Of a stretch of DNA of 64,000 bases, positions 42,967-55,638 are shown piece after piece (the stretch's first letter is position 1; every line of letters starts with the position of its first letter). A model generated the notes under the pieces. That model had not been told where the DNA came from. It made no database searches and saw nothing but the letters and a program-made list of their open reading frames with translations. Origin of the DNA: Psychroflexus gondwanensis ACAM 44 (GTDB taxonomy: Bacteria > Bacteroidota > Bacteroidia > Flavobacteriales > Flavobacteriaceae). The translations under genes and the position numbers were made by a program. The stretch spans positions 119,054 through 183,053 of the forward strand of contig NZ_APLF01000002.1 of NCBI RefSeq assembly GCF_000355905.1, read 5' to 3'.

Positions 42967-45252
42967 ATGAATCAAGATTATATCACACCAGACCCATGGT
43001 CGATTATAGAAGACGGTTTTGAAATTGATCGCGTTCAATCTTCAGAGAGCTTATTTAGTGTAGGAAATGGCTCGATGGGACAACGTGCCAATTTTGAAGA
43101 AACTTATACAGGGCCAAGCTTCCAAGGAAGCTATATTGGAGGCGTTTATTATCCAGATAAAACTAGAGTTGGCTGGTGGAAAAACGGATATCCAGAGTAC
43201 TTCTCTAAAGTGCTCAATGCACCAAACTGGATAGGAATTAATGTGATGGTCGACGATGAAATCCTTGATTTGTTTAGCTGTAAAAAGATAAATAAATTTA
43301 GTCGCGAACTCAATATGAAAGATGGCTGGTTAGGCAGAAGTTTTGAAGCAACTCTACAAAACGGAGTTATTTTAAAAGTAGATGTTAAGCGTTTTTTGAG
43401 TTTGGAGCATGAAGAATTAGGCGTCATAAAATATGATGTTACTCCTTTAAATACAGATGCAAAAATCACTTATCAACCCTATTTAGATTCAGGGATTACA
43501 AACCAAGATACCAATTGGGATGATCAGTTTTGGCAAACCACTGATAAAGAAGTGGACCAAAACCAGGGATTTATCAGATCTCATACGCTTAAAACCTTTT
43601 ATGAGGTTTGTTCTTTTATGGAATCTAAGATATTTCTGAATAACAAAGAACTAAACACTCAAGGGGAATCTCTTCAAAAGGAGATGGAGGTTTCCATTTC
43701 ATTTTCAGAACATGTGGCCAAGGGGAGCACATTGAGCGTTCATAAATTTGCAGGCTACACCACTTCTTTAAATCACGATAAAACAGAACTTATTTCTGCA
43801 GCAAAATCCATCCTGAAAATAGCTATTGATAAGGGTTTTGATGCCTTGCTTCAATCTCAAAAAGAAGCTTGGGATAAAATTTGGCAAATGAGTGATATTA
43901 CAATTGAGGGGGATGTAAAAGCTCAGCAGGGAATTCGATTCAATATTTTTCAACTTAACCAAACCTATACAGGGACAGATCATAGATTGAATATTGGTCC
44001 AAAAGGATTTACTGGAGAAAAATACGGTGGAAGTACCTATTGGGATACAGAAGCCTATTGTCTTCCATTCTACATGGCTACCAAAGACCAACATGTCGCC
44101 AGAAACTTATTGAAATACAGATATAACCACTTAGGTAAAGCCATCGAAAATGCAGAAAAACTCGGTTTTTCAAACGGTGCTGCTTTATATCCTATGGTCA
44201 CTATGAATGGAGAGGAGTCTCATAACGAATGGGAAATTACCTTCGAAGAAATACATCGAAATGGTGCTATTGCTTATGCGATTTTTAATTACCACCGCTT
44301 TACAGGAGATTATTCCTATATCCCAGAGATGGGTCTTGAAGTTTTAATAGCCATTGCCAGATTTTGGCATCAGCGGTCTACGTTTTCTACACCTAAAGAT
44401 AAGTATGTTATTTTGGGGGTTACAGGGCCCAATGAATATGAAAACAATGTCAATAACAACTGGTATACCAACTATATGGCGAAATGGTCTATTGAGTATG
44501 CAATTGAGAATCTTAGAAAGGTCGAAAAGGAATTCAAAGACGATTACGGAAGAATTATTCAGAAAACGGCACTAACAACTACTGAAGTTGATGACATGCT
44601 TAAAGTAGCAGAAAACATGTATTTCCCCTATTCAGAAGAACATGGTGTTTATTTACAGCAGGACGGATTCTTAGACAAGGAGATGGTGAAAGTTGATGAT
44701 TTGGATAAGAACCTACGGCCCATCAATCAAAATTGGTCCTGGGATAGAATTTTGCGTTCACCCTACATCAAACAAGCAGATACGCTGCAAGGCTTTTACT
44801 TTTTTGAACATCATTTCAAGACAGAAGACCTCGAAAAGCATTTTGATTTTTATGAGCCATTTACAGTTCATGAATCTTCGCTTTCTCCTTGTGTTCATAG
44901 TATTCAAGCTGCACTCTTAGGAAGAATGGAACAAGCTTATTCGTTTTATCTAAGAACATCGCGTTTGGATCTAGATGATTATAACAAAGAGGTAAAAGAA
45001 GGATGTCATATCACTAGTATGGCAGGCACATGGATGAGTATTGTAGAGGGTTTTGGCGGCATGCGTGTCAAAAATGATCAGCTTCACTTTTCTCCAAAAA
45101 TTCCAAAAGAATGGAGGTCGTATTCTTTCAAAGTCAATTTTAGAAATCACATTCTGAAAGTCAATGTGAGTCATGACGGTACACATTTCACTTTAGATAA
45201 AGGGGAAGCTCTAGCTGTAGACCTAGACGGAAAAACAATCGAAGTAGCTTAA
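42967..45252 (+). CDS. Maltose phosphorylase, GH65
   Basis: Cytosolic inverting phosphorylase of 761 residues: maltose plus phosphate gives glucose plus beta-glucose-1-phosphate. N-terminal super-sandwich (residues 1-270: ESLFSVGNGSMGQRANFEET), linker, and (alpha/alpha)6 barrel from about 320, with the catalytic acid in GVTGPNEYENNVNNNWYTN (Glu near 490) and the phosphate-binding region HESSLSPCVHSIQAA and HITSMAGTWMSIVEG. No signal peptide. Kojibiose or trehalose phosphorylase is possible within GH65, but the maltodextrin setting and pgmB favour maltose. Confidence 0.93.
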   Translation: MNQDYITPDPWSIIEDGFEIDRVQSSESLFSVGNGSMGQRANFEETYTGPSFQGSYIGGVYYPDKTRVGWWKNGYPEYFSKVLNAPNWIGINVMVDDEILDLFSCKKINKFSRELNMKDGWLGRSFEATLQNGVILKVDVKRFLSLEHEELGVIKYDVTPLNTDAKITYQPYLDSGITNQDTNWDDQFWQTTDKEVDQNQGFIRSHTLKTFYEVCSFMESKIFLNNKELNTQGESLQKEMEVSISFSEHVAKGSTLSVHKFAGYTTSLNHDKTELISAAKSILKIAIDKGFDALLQSQKEAWDKIWQMSDITIEGDVKAQQGIRFNIFQLNQTYTGTDHRLNIGPKGFTGEKYGGSTYWDTEAYCLPFYMATKDQHVARNLLKYRYNHLGKAIENAEKLGFSNGAALYPMVTMNGEESHNEWEITFEEIHRNGAIAYAIFNYHRFTGDYSYIPEMGLEVLIAIARFWHQRSTFSTPKDKYVILGVTGPNEYENNVNNNWYTNYMAKWSIEYAIENLRKVEKEFKDDYGRIIQKTALTTTEVDDMLKVAENMYFPYSEEHGVYLQQDGFLDKEMVKVDDLDKNLRPINQNWSWDRILRSPYIKQADTLQGFYFFEHHFKTEDLEKHFDFYEPFTVHESSLSPCVHSIQAALLGRMEQAYSFYLRTSRLDLDDYNKEVKEGCHITSMAGTWMSIVEGFGGMRVKNDQLHFSPKIPKEWRSYSFKVNFRNHILKVNVSHDGTHFTLDKGEALAVDLDGKTIEVA

Positions 45253-47379
<2,127 letters not shown>

Positions 47380-47388
47380 ATTTTAGAT

Positions 47389-49284
47389 ATGAAACATAGG
47401 AGTTTTTTAAAACTATCAGTATTTACTTTGGGATGTTTTTTTCTTCTGAATTTGTTTTCAGTGGAACTCAATGCACAAGATTTAAAAATTGAACCCCCTA
47501 ATTGGTGGGTTGGCATGCAAACAAATGATTTGCAACTTTTGGTTCATGCAGAGGATATCTCAAGTTATCAGCCTGAGTTGAATTACGCCGGAATTGAATT
47601 GGTAAAAGTTCATAAAGCAGATAGCCCAAATTACTTATTTTTAGATGTAACTATTTCAGAAGAAGCAAAGGCGGGAGCATTCACTATCAACTTCAATAGA
47701 AAAGGGAAAAAGAACTTGAAGTTCATTTACGAGTTAAAGCAAAGAGAAAAATCAGCAGAAGAGTATGTAGGTTTTAACCATACAGATGCAGTGTATTTGA
47801 TCACTCCAGATCGATTTGCTAATGGTGATCCAAGTAATGATGTTGTAAAAGGGCTTAAAGAAGCCAAAATGAATCGCGATAATGACTATGCAAGACATGG
47901 TGGAGATATACAAGGAATTATAGATCATCTGGATTATATTTCGGAAATGGGATTTACCAGTATATGGTCTAGCCCAGTGTTAACCAACGATATGAACTCC
48001 TCTTCCTATCATGGTTATGCGATTACCGATTTTTATGAAGTAGATCCCCGATTTGGAACTTTGGATTTATATAAAGAGTTATCTCAAAAAGCCTCTGAAC
48101 AAGGAGTTGGTCTTATCATGGATATGATTGCCAACCACTGTGGAAGTGAACATTGGTGGATGAAAGATTTACCCTTCAAGGATTGGCTCAACTATCAGGA
48201 ACTTTATGAATCTGGTCAAAACATACCAAACTCCAATCATCGGAGATCCACCAATCAAGATCCATATGCTTCAGAATTGGATTCTAAAATTATGCACGAA
48301 GGTTGGTTTGTACCAACTATGCCCGATTTGAATCAGCGGAATCCATTTTTAGCATCCTACATCATTCAAAACAGTATTTGGTGGGTTGAAACTTTAGGTT
48401 TACATGGGATTCGCCAAGACACCTATCCGTATCCAAATAAAGCCTTTATGTCCAATTGGGCAGGAGCTATTATGGAAGAGTATCCCAATTTCAATATAGT
48501 TGGAGAGGAATGGACGACAGACCAATTACTCGTAGGATATTGGCAGGATGGAGCAAAAAATAAAGACGGTTACAAATCCAACTTAAGATCTACAATGGAT
48601 TTTCCTATGCAGATGAAAATCGTGCAGGCCTTAAATGATGATAGCAAGGGTTGGGGGAGTGGTTTGATGAAAATCTATGAAGGTTTAGCCAACGATTTTT
48701 ACTATGCAGAGCCTAAGGATATTATGATTTTCGCCGATAACCATGATATGGACAGAATTTTTACTCAGTTACAAGAAGACATTGATAAAACCAAAATGGC
48801 ATTGGGACTTATGTTGACTTTACCTAGAACACCTCAAATCTATTATGGCACTGAAATTTTAATGGAGAATTCAGAAAACCCTGGTGATCATGGGTTAATA
48901 CGAACTGATTTTCCTGGCGGCTGGGCCGGAGATGAAGTGAATGCATTTACGGGTCAAAACCTTAGTAGTGAAAAAGCAAACTTTCAATTGTTTTTAAAAA
49001 ACGTATTGAATTTCAGAAAAACGTCAGAGGCTATTTTGGAGGGGGAAATGGTTCATTTTGCACCTTCCAATGGCATTTATCCATTATTCAGAATTCATGA
49101 AAATGAAGTGGTGGCCGTATTTCTAAATACCAATGAGAGTAAAACTACTATAGACTTAAATGTATTTGAGGAGTTAGATCTTCAGGATACTTTATTTCAA
49201 GATATTTTGGGTGAAACTGATTTTACCTGGAAAAAAGAACTTCAATTGACACCTGGGCTTTCTGTTTTTAGTGCAAAGCTCTAA
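47389..49284 (+). CDS. susA: GH13 neopullulanase/cyclomaltodextrinase-type enzyme (SusA-like)
   Basis: Exported GH13 enzyme of 631 residues: signal peptide (MKHRSFLKLSVFTLGCFFLL, to about residue 30), an N-terminal cyclomaltodextrinase-like Ig domain (IEPPNWWVGMQTNDLQLLVH, about 35-115), then the catalytic barrel. Asp near 343 (GIRQDTYPYP), Glu near 372 (NIVGEEWTTDQ) and Asp near 452 (FADNHDMDRI) are the triad; MIANHCGSEHWWMKDLPFKDW fits periplasmic neopullulanase SusA. It would degrade maltodextrins to maltose in the periplasm. An extra Cys in the signal region (TLGCFFLL) is probably not a lipobox. Confidence 0.92.
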   Translation: MKHRSFLKLSVFTLGCFFLLNLFSVELNAQDLKIEPPNWWVGMQTNDLQLLVHAEDISSYQPELNYAGIELVKVHKADSPNYLFLDVTISEEAKAGAFTINFNRKGKKNLKFIYELKQREKSAEEYVGFNHTDAVYLITPDRFANGDPSNDVVKGLKEAKMNRDNDYARHGGDIQGIIDHLDYISEMGFTSIWSSPVLTNDMNSSSYHGYAITDFYEVDPRFGTLDLYKELSQKASEQGVGLIMDMIANHCGSEHWWMKDLPFKDWLNYQELYESGQNIPNSNHRRSTNQDPYASELDSKIMHEGWFVPTMPDLNQRNPFLASYIIQNSIWWVETLGLHGIRQDTYPYPNKAFMSNWAGAIMEEYPNFNIVGEEWTTDQLLVGYWQDGAKNKDGYKSNLRSTMDFPMQMKIVQALNDDSKGWGSGLMKIYEGLANDFYYAEPKDIMIFADNHDMDRIFTQLQEDIDKTKMALGLMLTLPRTPQIYYGTEILMENSENPGDHGLIRTDFPGGWAGDEVNAFTGQNLSSEKANFQLFLKNVLNFRKTSEAILEGEMVHFAPSNGIYPLFRIHENEVVAVFLNTNESKTTIDLNVFEELDLQDTLFQDILGETDFTWKKELQLTPGLSVFSAKL

Positions 49285-49363
49285 GCAAGCTTTATTAAAT
49301 TCAGAATAAAAGAAAAATACTTTTGCATCACTAAATAAAATTATAAACCTAAAACTCGATAAA

Positions 49364-50800
49364 ATGAAAATAATCCAATACGCAAGTCTAGTGCTATTAT
49401 CAATATTAGTGCTAGCTTCTTGTCAGCAAAAAAAAGAAAAGAAAGAGGTAGAGTCTAAGGCTTTAGAGCCAATTTCTAATGAAATTCTAGAATCCGCTGT
49501 GATTTATGAAGCTAATATTCGTCAATATTCACCCGAAGGAACCTTTGAAGCTTTTACAAAAGATATTCCCCAGCTTAAAGAATTGGGCGTAAAGGTGATT
49601 TGGCTAATGCCTATTTATCCTATCTCTATGAAAAATAGGAAAGCTACTGCAGATTTATCGATTGAAGATATTGAGGATCCTAAAGAAAAGGAAAAGTACC
49701 TGGGTAGCTATTATGCTATTTCAGATTATACCGCTGTCAACCCTGAGTTTGGGACCTCAGAGGATTTTGATAAGTTGGTAGACACTGCTCATGAAAACGG
49801 TATGTACGTTATCCTAGATTGGGTGGCGAACCACACTGGTTGGGACCATGAATGGATAGAAAAACACCCAGACTATTATCATAAAGATAAAGAGGGTAAT
49901 GTCACCGATCCCATTAACCCAGATACAGGTGAATCTTGGGGATGGACAGATGTAGCTCATCTGAATTATGAAAGCGATTCGCTTTGGACAGCGATGAAGG
50001 ATGAAATGCTATACTGGGTAAAAGAAAAAAATATAGATGGTTTTCGATGTGATGTAGCGGGTAATGTCACTACAGATTTTTGGAATTATGTCGTTCCAGA
50101 ATTAAAGAAAGAAAAGCCAGTATTTATGTTAGCTGAAAGTGAAGATAAAGATTTGTTCTACGAAGCCTTTGATATGGGTTATAATTGGGAAGGTCACCAT
50201 ATTATAAATGAAATCGCTCAAGGTAAAATGTCGGTGAAGAATTGGGATGATTACATGGCCAAAATTGATACGACTTATCAAAATGATGATTATTTGATGA
50301 ATTTTATAACAAACCATGACGAGAATTCTTGGAATGGCACCGTTGAGGAACGATTGGGAGAAGCTTCAGAAACCATGTTAGCGTTCACCTATGCCTTGCC
50401 GGGTATGCCCTTAATATACAGCGGACAGGAATATGGTATGAATCACAGATTAAAGTTTTTTGAAAAAGACACTATTCCCAAAACTAAAGGAGAAACCTGG
50501 AAAACCTTAGAAAAGCTAGGAGCCTTAAAAAACAATCGAAAAGCTATGCATGGAGCTAAGAATGCCGCTTCTTACAAACGACTATCGACTTCAAACGATG
50601 AACATATTCTAGCCTTCCAAAGAGAGAAGGATGAGGATACGTTACTATTTATAGCTAACTTTTCGAACAAGAAGCAAGAATTTAAGCTTTCAGTTTCTGG
50701 AAATTTTGTAAATTATGAGTCCTCAAATAATTTGAACTTAAACCCTGATGAAATTCACAATTTTGAAGCTTGGGAATATAAAATTTTATTATCTAAGTAA
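49364..50800 (+). CDS. GH13 alpha-amylase-type lipoprotein
   Basis: Lipoprotein of 478 residues with lipobox LVLASC (Cys20) followed by QQKKEKKEV. The GH13 barrel carries LKELGVKVIWLMPIYPISMK, VILDWVANHTGWDHEW, the nucleophile in DGFRCDVAGNV (Asp near 229), the acid in MLAESEDKD (Glu near 257) and Asp near 318 in FITNHDENSW. The compact size and C-terminal beta domain suggest a maltogenic amylase-like enzyme. The basic stretch after Cys differs from the acidic surface-export signal of SusE, so periplasmic anchoring is as likely as surface display. Last gene of the maltose operon. Confidence 0.9.
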   Translation: MKIIQYASLVLLSILVLASCQQKKEKKEVESKALEPISNEILESAVIYEANIRQYSPEGTFEAFTKDIPQLKELGVKVIWLMPIYPISMKNRKATADLSIEDIEDPKEKEKYLGSYYAISDYTAVNPEFGTSEDFDKLVDTAHENGMYVILDWVANHTGWDHEWIEKHPDYYHKDKEGNVTDPINPDTGESWGWTDVAHLNYESDSLWTAMKDEMLYWVKEKNIDGFRCDVAGNVTTDFWNYVVPELKKEKPVFMLAESEDKDLFYEAFDMGYNWEGHHIINEIAQGKMSVKNWDDYMAKIDTTYQNDDYLMNFITNHDENSWNGTVEERLGEASETMLAFTYALPGMPLIYSGQEYGMNHRLKFFEKDTIPKTKGETWKTLEKLGALKNNRKAMHGAKNAASYKRLSTSNDEHILAFQREKDEDTLLFIANFSNKKQEFKLSVSGNFVNYESSNNLNLNPDEIHNFEAWEYKILLSK

Positions 50801-50905
50801 AAATTGACTATATTATATAAAATTTTAATAATGTTTACCATTCGAAATCGTTTTAGTCGATAACTAAATTAGTGAGAATCTTATATTTAAAATATATTTG
50901 AAAAA

Positions 50906-51892
50906 ATGAGTAAAAAATTAACTAAAATAGCTGTTTTAACATCCGGTGGTGATTCTCCTGGGATGAACGCAGCCATAAGAGCAGTTGTAAGAAACGCTGC
51001 TTATTCAGGTCTCAAATGTGATGGTGTTTATAGAGGTTACCAAGGCTTAATTGAAAACGAGTTTATCGAATTAGGTCCAAGGGATGTCAAAAACACCATT
51101 AATAGAGGTGGTACTTTTCTCAAGTCCGCTCGTTCCAAAGGGTTTATGACCAAAGAAGGTCGGCAAAAAGCCTACGATAACTTAATGGCTAGAGATGTAG
51201 ATGCTCTTGTGGTTATAGGGGGTGATGGAACCTTTAAGGGGGCTTCTATTTTTAGTAAAGAATTCGATATCCCTATTATTGGTATACCTGGAACCATAGA
51301 TAACGACATCAATGGAACCGATTATACTATAGGGTATGATACCGCCCTAAATACAGTGGTGGAAGCCATAGATAAAATTCGAGATACAGCAAGTTCTCAC
51401 GATCGCTTATTTTTGGTAGAAGTTATGGGGAGAGATGCTGGAGATATCGCCTTAAATAGTGGGATAGGTGCTGGCGCAGAAGAAATACTAATTCCTGAAG
51501 AAGACATGGGCATAGAGCGTTTGTTGGAATCTCTTGATAAAAGCCGTAAAGCAGGTAAAACGTCTAGCATTGTAGTCGTCTCTGAAGGAGACCAAATTGG
51601 TAAAAATATTGCTGAGGTGGCAGATTCTATCCAAACCAGGCTTCCGGATTACGAAGTAAAAGTAACTGTGCTTGGTCATATCCAACGTGGAGGTTCTCCA
51701 AGTTGTTTCGATAGAGTTCTAGCTAGCCGATTAGGCGTAGGAGCTGTAGATGCACTACTGGAAGGATACTCCAATATTATGGTAGGCATAGAACACAAAA
51801 AGATAGTGTATGTTCCTTTTGAAACCGCTATTAACATTAAAAAAGAATTAGATAAAGATTTAATAAGAGTTTCAGATATTGTATCCTCTTAA
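50906..51892 (+). CDS. pfkA: 6-phosphofructokinase, ATP-dependent
   Basis: Phosphorylates fructose-6-phosphate in glycolysis. The 328-residue protein has LTSGGDSPGMNAAIRAVVRN at the N-terminus, VVIGGDGTFKGA (Gly after GGD marks ATP rather than PPi use), GIPGTIDNDINGTDYTIGYD with the catalytic Asp, and GHIQRGGSPSCFDRVLASRL near residue 255. The PGTIDND form (not PKTIDND) also supports ATP dependence. Starts the glycolytic run pfkA-gap-kinase-pgi directly after the maltodextrin operon, gap following after 27 bp. Confidence 0.97.
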   Translation: MSKKLTKIAVLTSGGDSPGMNAAIRAVVRNAAYSGLKCDGVYRGYQGLIENEFIELGPRDVKNTINRGGTFLKSARSKGFMTKEGRQKAYDNLMARDVDALVVIGGDGTFKGASIFSKEFDIPIIGIPGTIDNDINGTDYTIGYDTALNTVVEAIDKIRDTASSHDRLFLVEVMGRDAGDIALNSGIGAGAEEILIPEEDMGIERLLESLDKSRKAGKTSSIVVVSEGDQIGKNIAEVADSIQTRLPDYEVKVTVLGHIQRGGSPSCFDRVLASRLGVGAVDALLEGYSNIMVGIEHKKIVYVPFETAINIKKELDKDLIRVSDIVSS

Positions 51893-51907
51893 TATAATAA
51901 ACCTTAA

Positions 51908-52915
<1,008 letters not shown>

Positions 52916-52931
52916 TTTATAATTAATCTCT

Positions 52932-52967
52932 AAAAGCTTGAATAGATTACTGTTCAAGCTTTTTTAA
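52932..52967 (+). terminator. Terminator after gap
   Basis: AAAAGCTTGAA (52932-52942) pairs with TTCAAGCTTTT (52953-52963), 10-base loop, followed by T residues. It lies 12 bases before the next start codon, so the downstream kinase gene may depend on readthrough or on a promoter inside the hairpin region. Confidence 0.85.
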
Positions 52968-52978
52968 TATATAAGACT

Positions 52979-53839
52979 ATGATACTTATTGCTGATGGTG
53001 GATCTACAAAGTGTGATTGGATTTTATTAGATGATGAAGGAGAAGTTGTAACCAAAACTAGAACTAAAGGATTAAATCCTGCTGTTTTTAAACCCGAAAT
53101 TTTAAAGTCTCGCTTACAAGAAAATGATGAGCTAAAGCGAATTATTCCTAAAGTAAGTAGAGTTGATTTTTATGGAGCAGGTTGTGGAACTCCTACACCT
53201 ACAAAAAATTTAAAAAAGATTTTAGAAGATTATTTCAATGTTGCTGAGGTGAATGTCGATGAAGACATGGTTGCTGCTGCATTAGCAGCTACTACAGAGC
53301 CTGGTATCGTCTGTATTTTAGGAACTGGATCCAATTCTTGTTTTTTTGATGGTAAGAAGGTTCACATGGAAGTGGAATCACTTGGCTACGTCTTGATGGA
53401 CGAGGCCAGCGGCAATTATTTTGGTAAACGTTTAATACGCGATTACTATTATAAGACGATGGGAGAAGATATGAGTCAAGAGTTTGCCAAACGCTATGAT
53501 CTCTCAGCGGATACTATAAAACGAAATGTTTACAAAGAGGAAAACCCTAATACGTATTTAGCGTCTTTTGCTGAATTTATTTTTACAGCACAAGAACGGA
53601 ACGGCTATTTTTATAAGTTGATTTACGAAGGGATGGAAAAATTTATTGAGCGCAGAGTGATGTGTTTTAAACAAGCTCAAAATGTCCCTATCCATTTTAT
53701 AGGCTCGATCGCTTTCTTTTCTGAGGATATTATTCGCGATGTTGCTAAACGGTATCATTTAAACATAGGAAACGTCATCAGAAGACCTATCGAAGGTCTT
53801 ATCTCTCATTATAAAAAAAATGTTTTAAAAGTTAAATAA
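52979..53839 (+). CDS. BadF/BadG/BcrA/BcrD-type sugar kinase (GlcNAc kinase-like; candidate glucokinase)
   Basis: Actin-fold ATPase of 286 residues, family usually annotated N-acetylglucosamine kinase. Phosphate 1 motif LIADGGSTKCDWILLDDEGE at the start, phosphate 2 VCILGTGSNSCFFDGKKVH near 112, and IHFIGSIAFFSEDIIRDVAK near 235 as the adenosine motif. No signal peptide. It ends one base before the pgi start (TAA then ATG), so the two are translationally linked. Maltose phosphorylase leaves free glucose and no other glucokinase is in the window, so glucose phosphorylation is an attractive inference; amino-sugar kinase activity is the alternative. Confidence 0.8.
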   Translation: MILIADGGSTKCDWILLDDEGEVVTKTRTKGLNPAVFKPEILKSRLQENDELKRIIPKVSRVDFYGAGCGTPTPTKNLKKILEDYFNVAEVNVDEDMVAAALAATTEPGIVCILGTGSNSCFFDGKKVHMEVESLGYVLMDEASGNYFGKRLIRDYYYKTMGEDMSQEFAKRYDLSADTIKRNVYKEENPNTYLASFAEFIFTAQERNGYFYKLIYEGMEKFIERRVMCFKQAQNVPIHFIGSIAFFSEDIIRDVAKRYHLNIGNVIRRPIEGLISHYKKNVLKVK

Positions 53840-55474
53840 ATGCCACTACATACTAAGTCTCCTTTAGATTCAAAACACTGGAAAGCTTTAGAGACTCTTT
53901 CTAAAAAAGATTATGATTTGAAGTCACTATTTTCTTCAAACTCTCATAGATTCAAAGATTTATCGATTCATTCTGATGATTTTTTAGTTGATTATTCCAA
54001 AAACCTAATTGATATAGAGGTTCTAGATCACTTATTAAACTTAGCAAAAGAGGCTGGTTTGGATGAGGCTATCAACAGTTATTTTGAAGGAGACCTCATT
54101 AATCAAACCGAAGGCAGAGCGGTATTACATACTGCTTTAAGAGCCTCTAAAAATAACTCGGCTCAGGTTGATGGTAAAGATGTTTTTGGAGATGTACAAG
54201 AGGTATTGTCTAAAATTAAAGAATTTGCAGATCAGGTAAATTCAGGTGAACGCGTATCTTTTAGTGGAGATAGGTTTACAGATGTTGTCAATATTGGTAT
54301 CGGTGGTTCAGACTTAGGTCCACAGATGATTGTAGATGCTTTAGCCTACTATCAAAAGGATATAAAACCCCACTTTATTTCCAATGTGGATGGAGATCAC
54401 GTGATGGAAACCTTAAAAGTTCTAAATCCTAAAACAACACTTTTTCTTATTGTTTCAAAATCCTTTACAACACAAGAAACTCTTACGAATGCTAATACTG
54501 TAAGAGACTGGTTTTTGAAGTCAGCCTCCCAAGAAGATGTTAAGCATAATTTTGTAGCAGTGTCTACCAATATAAAAGCAGTTGAAAACTTTGGAATAGA
54601 TAAAGACAATATATTCCCGATGTACGATTGGGTTGGAGGAAGGTTTTCTCTGTGGAGTGCTGCGGGTCTATCGATAGCAGTTAGTCTTGGTTCAAAACAT
54701 TTTCAAGAGCTTTTGGAGGGTGCTGAAGAGATGGATCTACATTTCAAGACCACAGATTTCAAGACTAATATTCCAGTTATACTTGCTTTACTGGGTATCT
54801 GGTACAATAACTTTTTGAAAGCTGAAAGTGAAGCTGTCATTCCGTACACCCAATACTTACAAAAACTAGCTCCGTATCTGCAACAAGCTTCTATGGAAAG
54901 TAATGGTAAAAGCGTGGATAGAACTGGACAGAAAACGACTTATCAAACGGGTACACTTGTTTGGGGTGAACCGGGAACAAATTCTCAACACGCGTTTTTT
55001 CAGTTAATTCATCAAGGAACCAAGTTGATTCCATCAGACTTTATTGGATATAAAATTCCATTACATGGGAACAAAGAGCATCATGATATTTTGATGGCCA
55101 ATTATTTTGCCCAAACAGAAGCATTGATGATTGGAAAATCTAAAGAAGAAGTAACCAAAGAGCTTCAAGACCAAGGTATGAAGGAAAATGATATTCAAAA
55201 GCTACTCCCTTTTAAGGTTTTTGAAGGCAATAAACCTACGACTTCAATTCTAATGGATAAGTTAACTCCAAAGTCACTAGGTAAACTGGTAGCGATGTAT
55301 GAGCATAAAATTTTTGTTCAAGGTGTTGTCTGGAATATATTCAGCTACGACCAGTGGGGAGTGGAACTAGGAAAACAATTAGCCAAAAATACCTTGAAAG
55401 ACATCCAGTCTTCGACTATAGAAGGCTCCCATGATGCTTCTACTAATGCCTTATTAAAGCACTTTAAGGCTTAG
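53840..55474 (+). CDS. pgi: Glucose-6-phosphate isomerase
   Basis: Interconverts glucose-6-phosphate and fructose-6-phosphate. The 544-residue protein carries FTDVVNIGIGGSDLGPQMI near 150, the first PGI signature in DWVGGRFSLWSAAGLSIAVS near 265, GTNSQHAFFQLIHQGTKLIP with the catalytic Glu/His region near 375, and the second signature WNIFSYDQWGVELGK near 495. Length is typical for the long bacterial type. It is directly behind the sugar kinase and followed by a strong terminator. Confidence 0.98.
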   Translation: MPLHTKSPLDSKHWKALETLSKKDYDLKSLFSSNSHRFKDLSIHSDDFLVDYSKNLIDIEVLDHLLNLAKEAGLDEAINSYFEGDLINQTEGRAVLHTALRASKNNSAQVDGKDVFGDVQEVLSKIKEFADQVNSGERVSFSGDRFTDVVNIGIGGSDLGPQMIVDALAYYQKDIKPHFISNVDGDHVMETLKVLNPKTTLFLIVSKSFTTQETLTNANTVRDWFLKSASQEDVKHNFVAVSTNIKAVENFGIDKDNIFPMYDWVGGRFSLWSAAGLSIAVSLGSKHFQELLEGAEEMDLHFKTTDFKTNIPVILALLGIWYNNFLKAESEAVIPYTQYLQKLAPYLQQASMESNGKSVDRTGQKTTYQTGTLVWGEPGTNSQHAFFQLIHQGTKLIPSDFIGYKIPLHGNKEHHDILMANYFAQTEALMIGKSKEEVTKELQDQGMKENDIQKLLPFKVFEGNKPTTSILMDKLTPKSLGKLVAMYEHKIFVQGVVWNIFSYDQWGVELGKQLAKNTLKDIQSSTIEGSHDASTNALLKHFKA

Positions 55475-55500
55475 GTTGTACTTTATAGTTTTAACTAGAT

Positions 55501-55528
55501 CCGAAATGCTTTCATTTCGGGTTTTTTT
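55501..55528 (+). terminator. Terminator after pgi
   Basis: CCGAAATG (55501-55508) pairs with CATTTCGG (55513-55520) across a 4-base loop, followed by seven T residues; a textbook Rho-independent terminator 27 bases after the stop. Confidence 0.95.
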
Positions 55529-55638
55529 ATTTAAGATAATTTGGAAATCTTTATTTAAACATTTAAAAACCACAGCAAAAAGATGATATGTTTTTAAAAA
55601 AGCATATTTTTAGTTAACTAACTCTTAATCTATGTATT

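Noticed and set aside
50893..50900. TATATTTG as the -7 promoter element of pfkA
   Set aside because: It matches the consensus but ends only 5 bases before the start codon and has no TTG at the proper distance; it would give a leaderless message.
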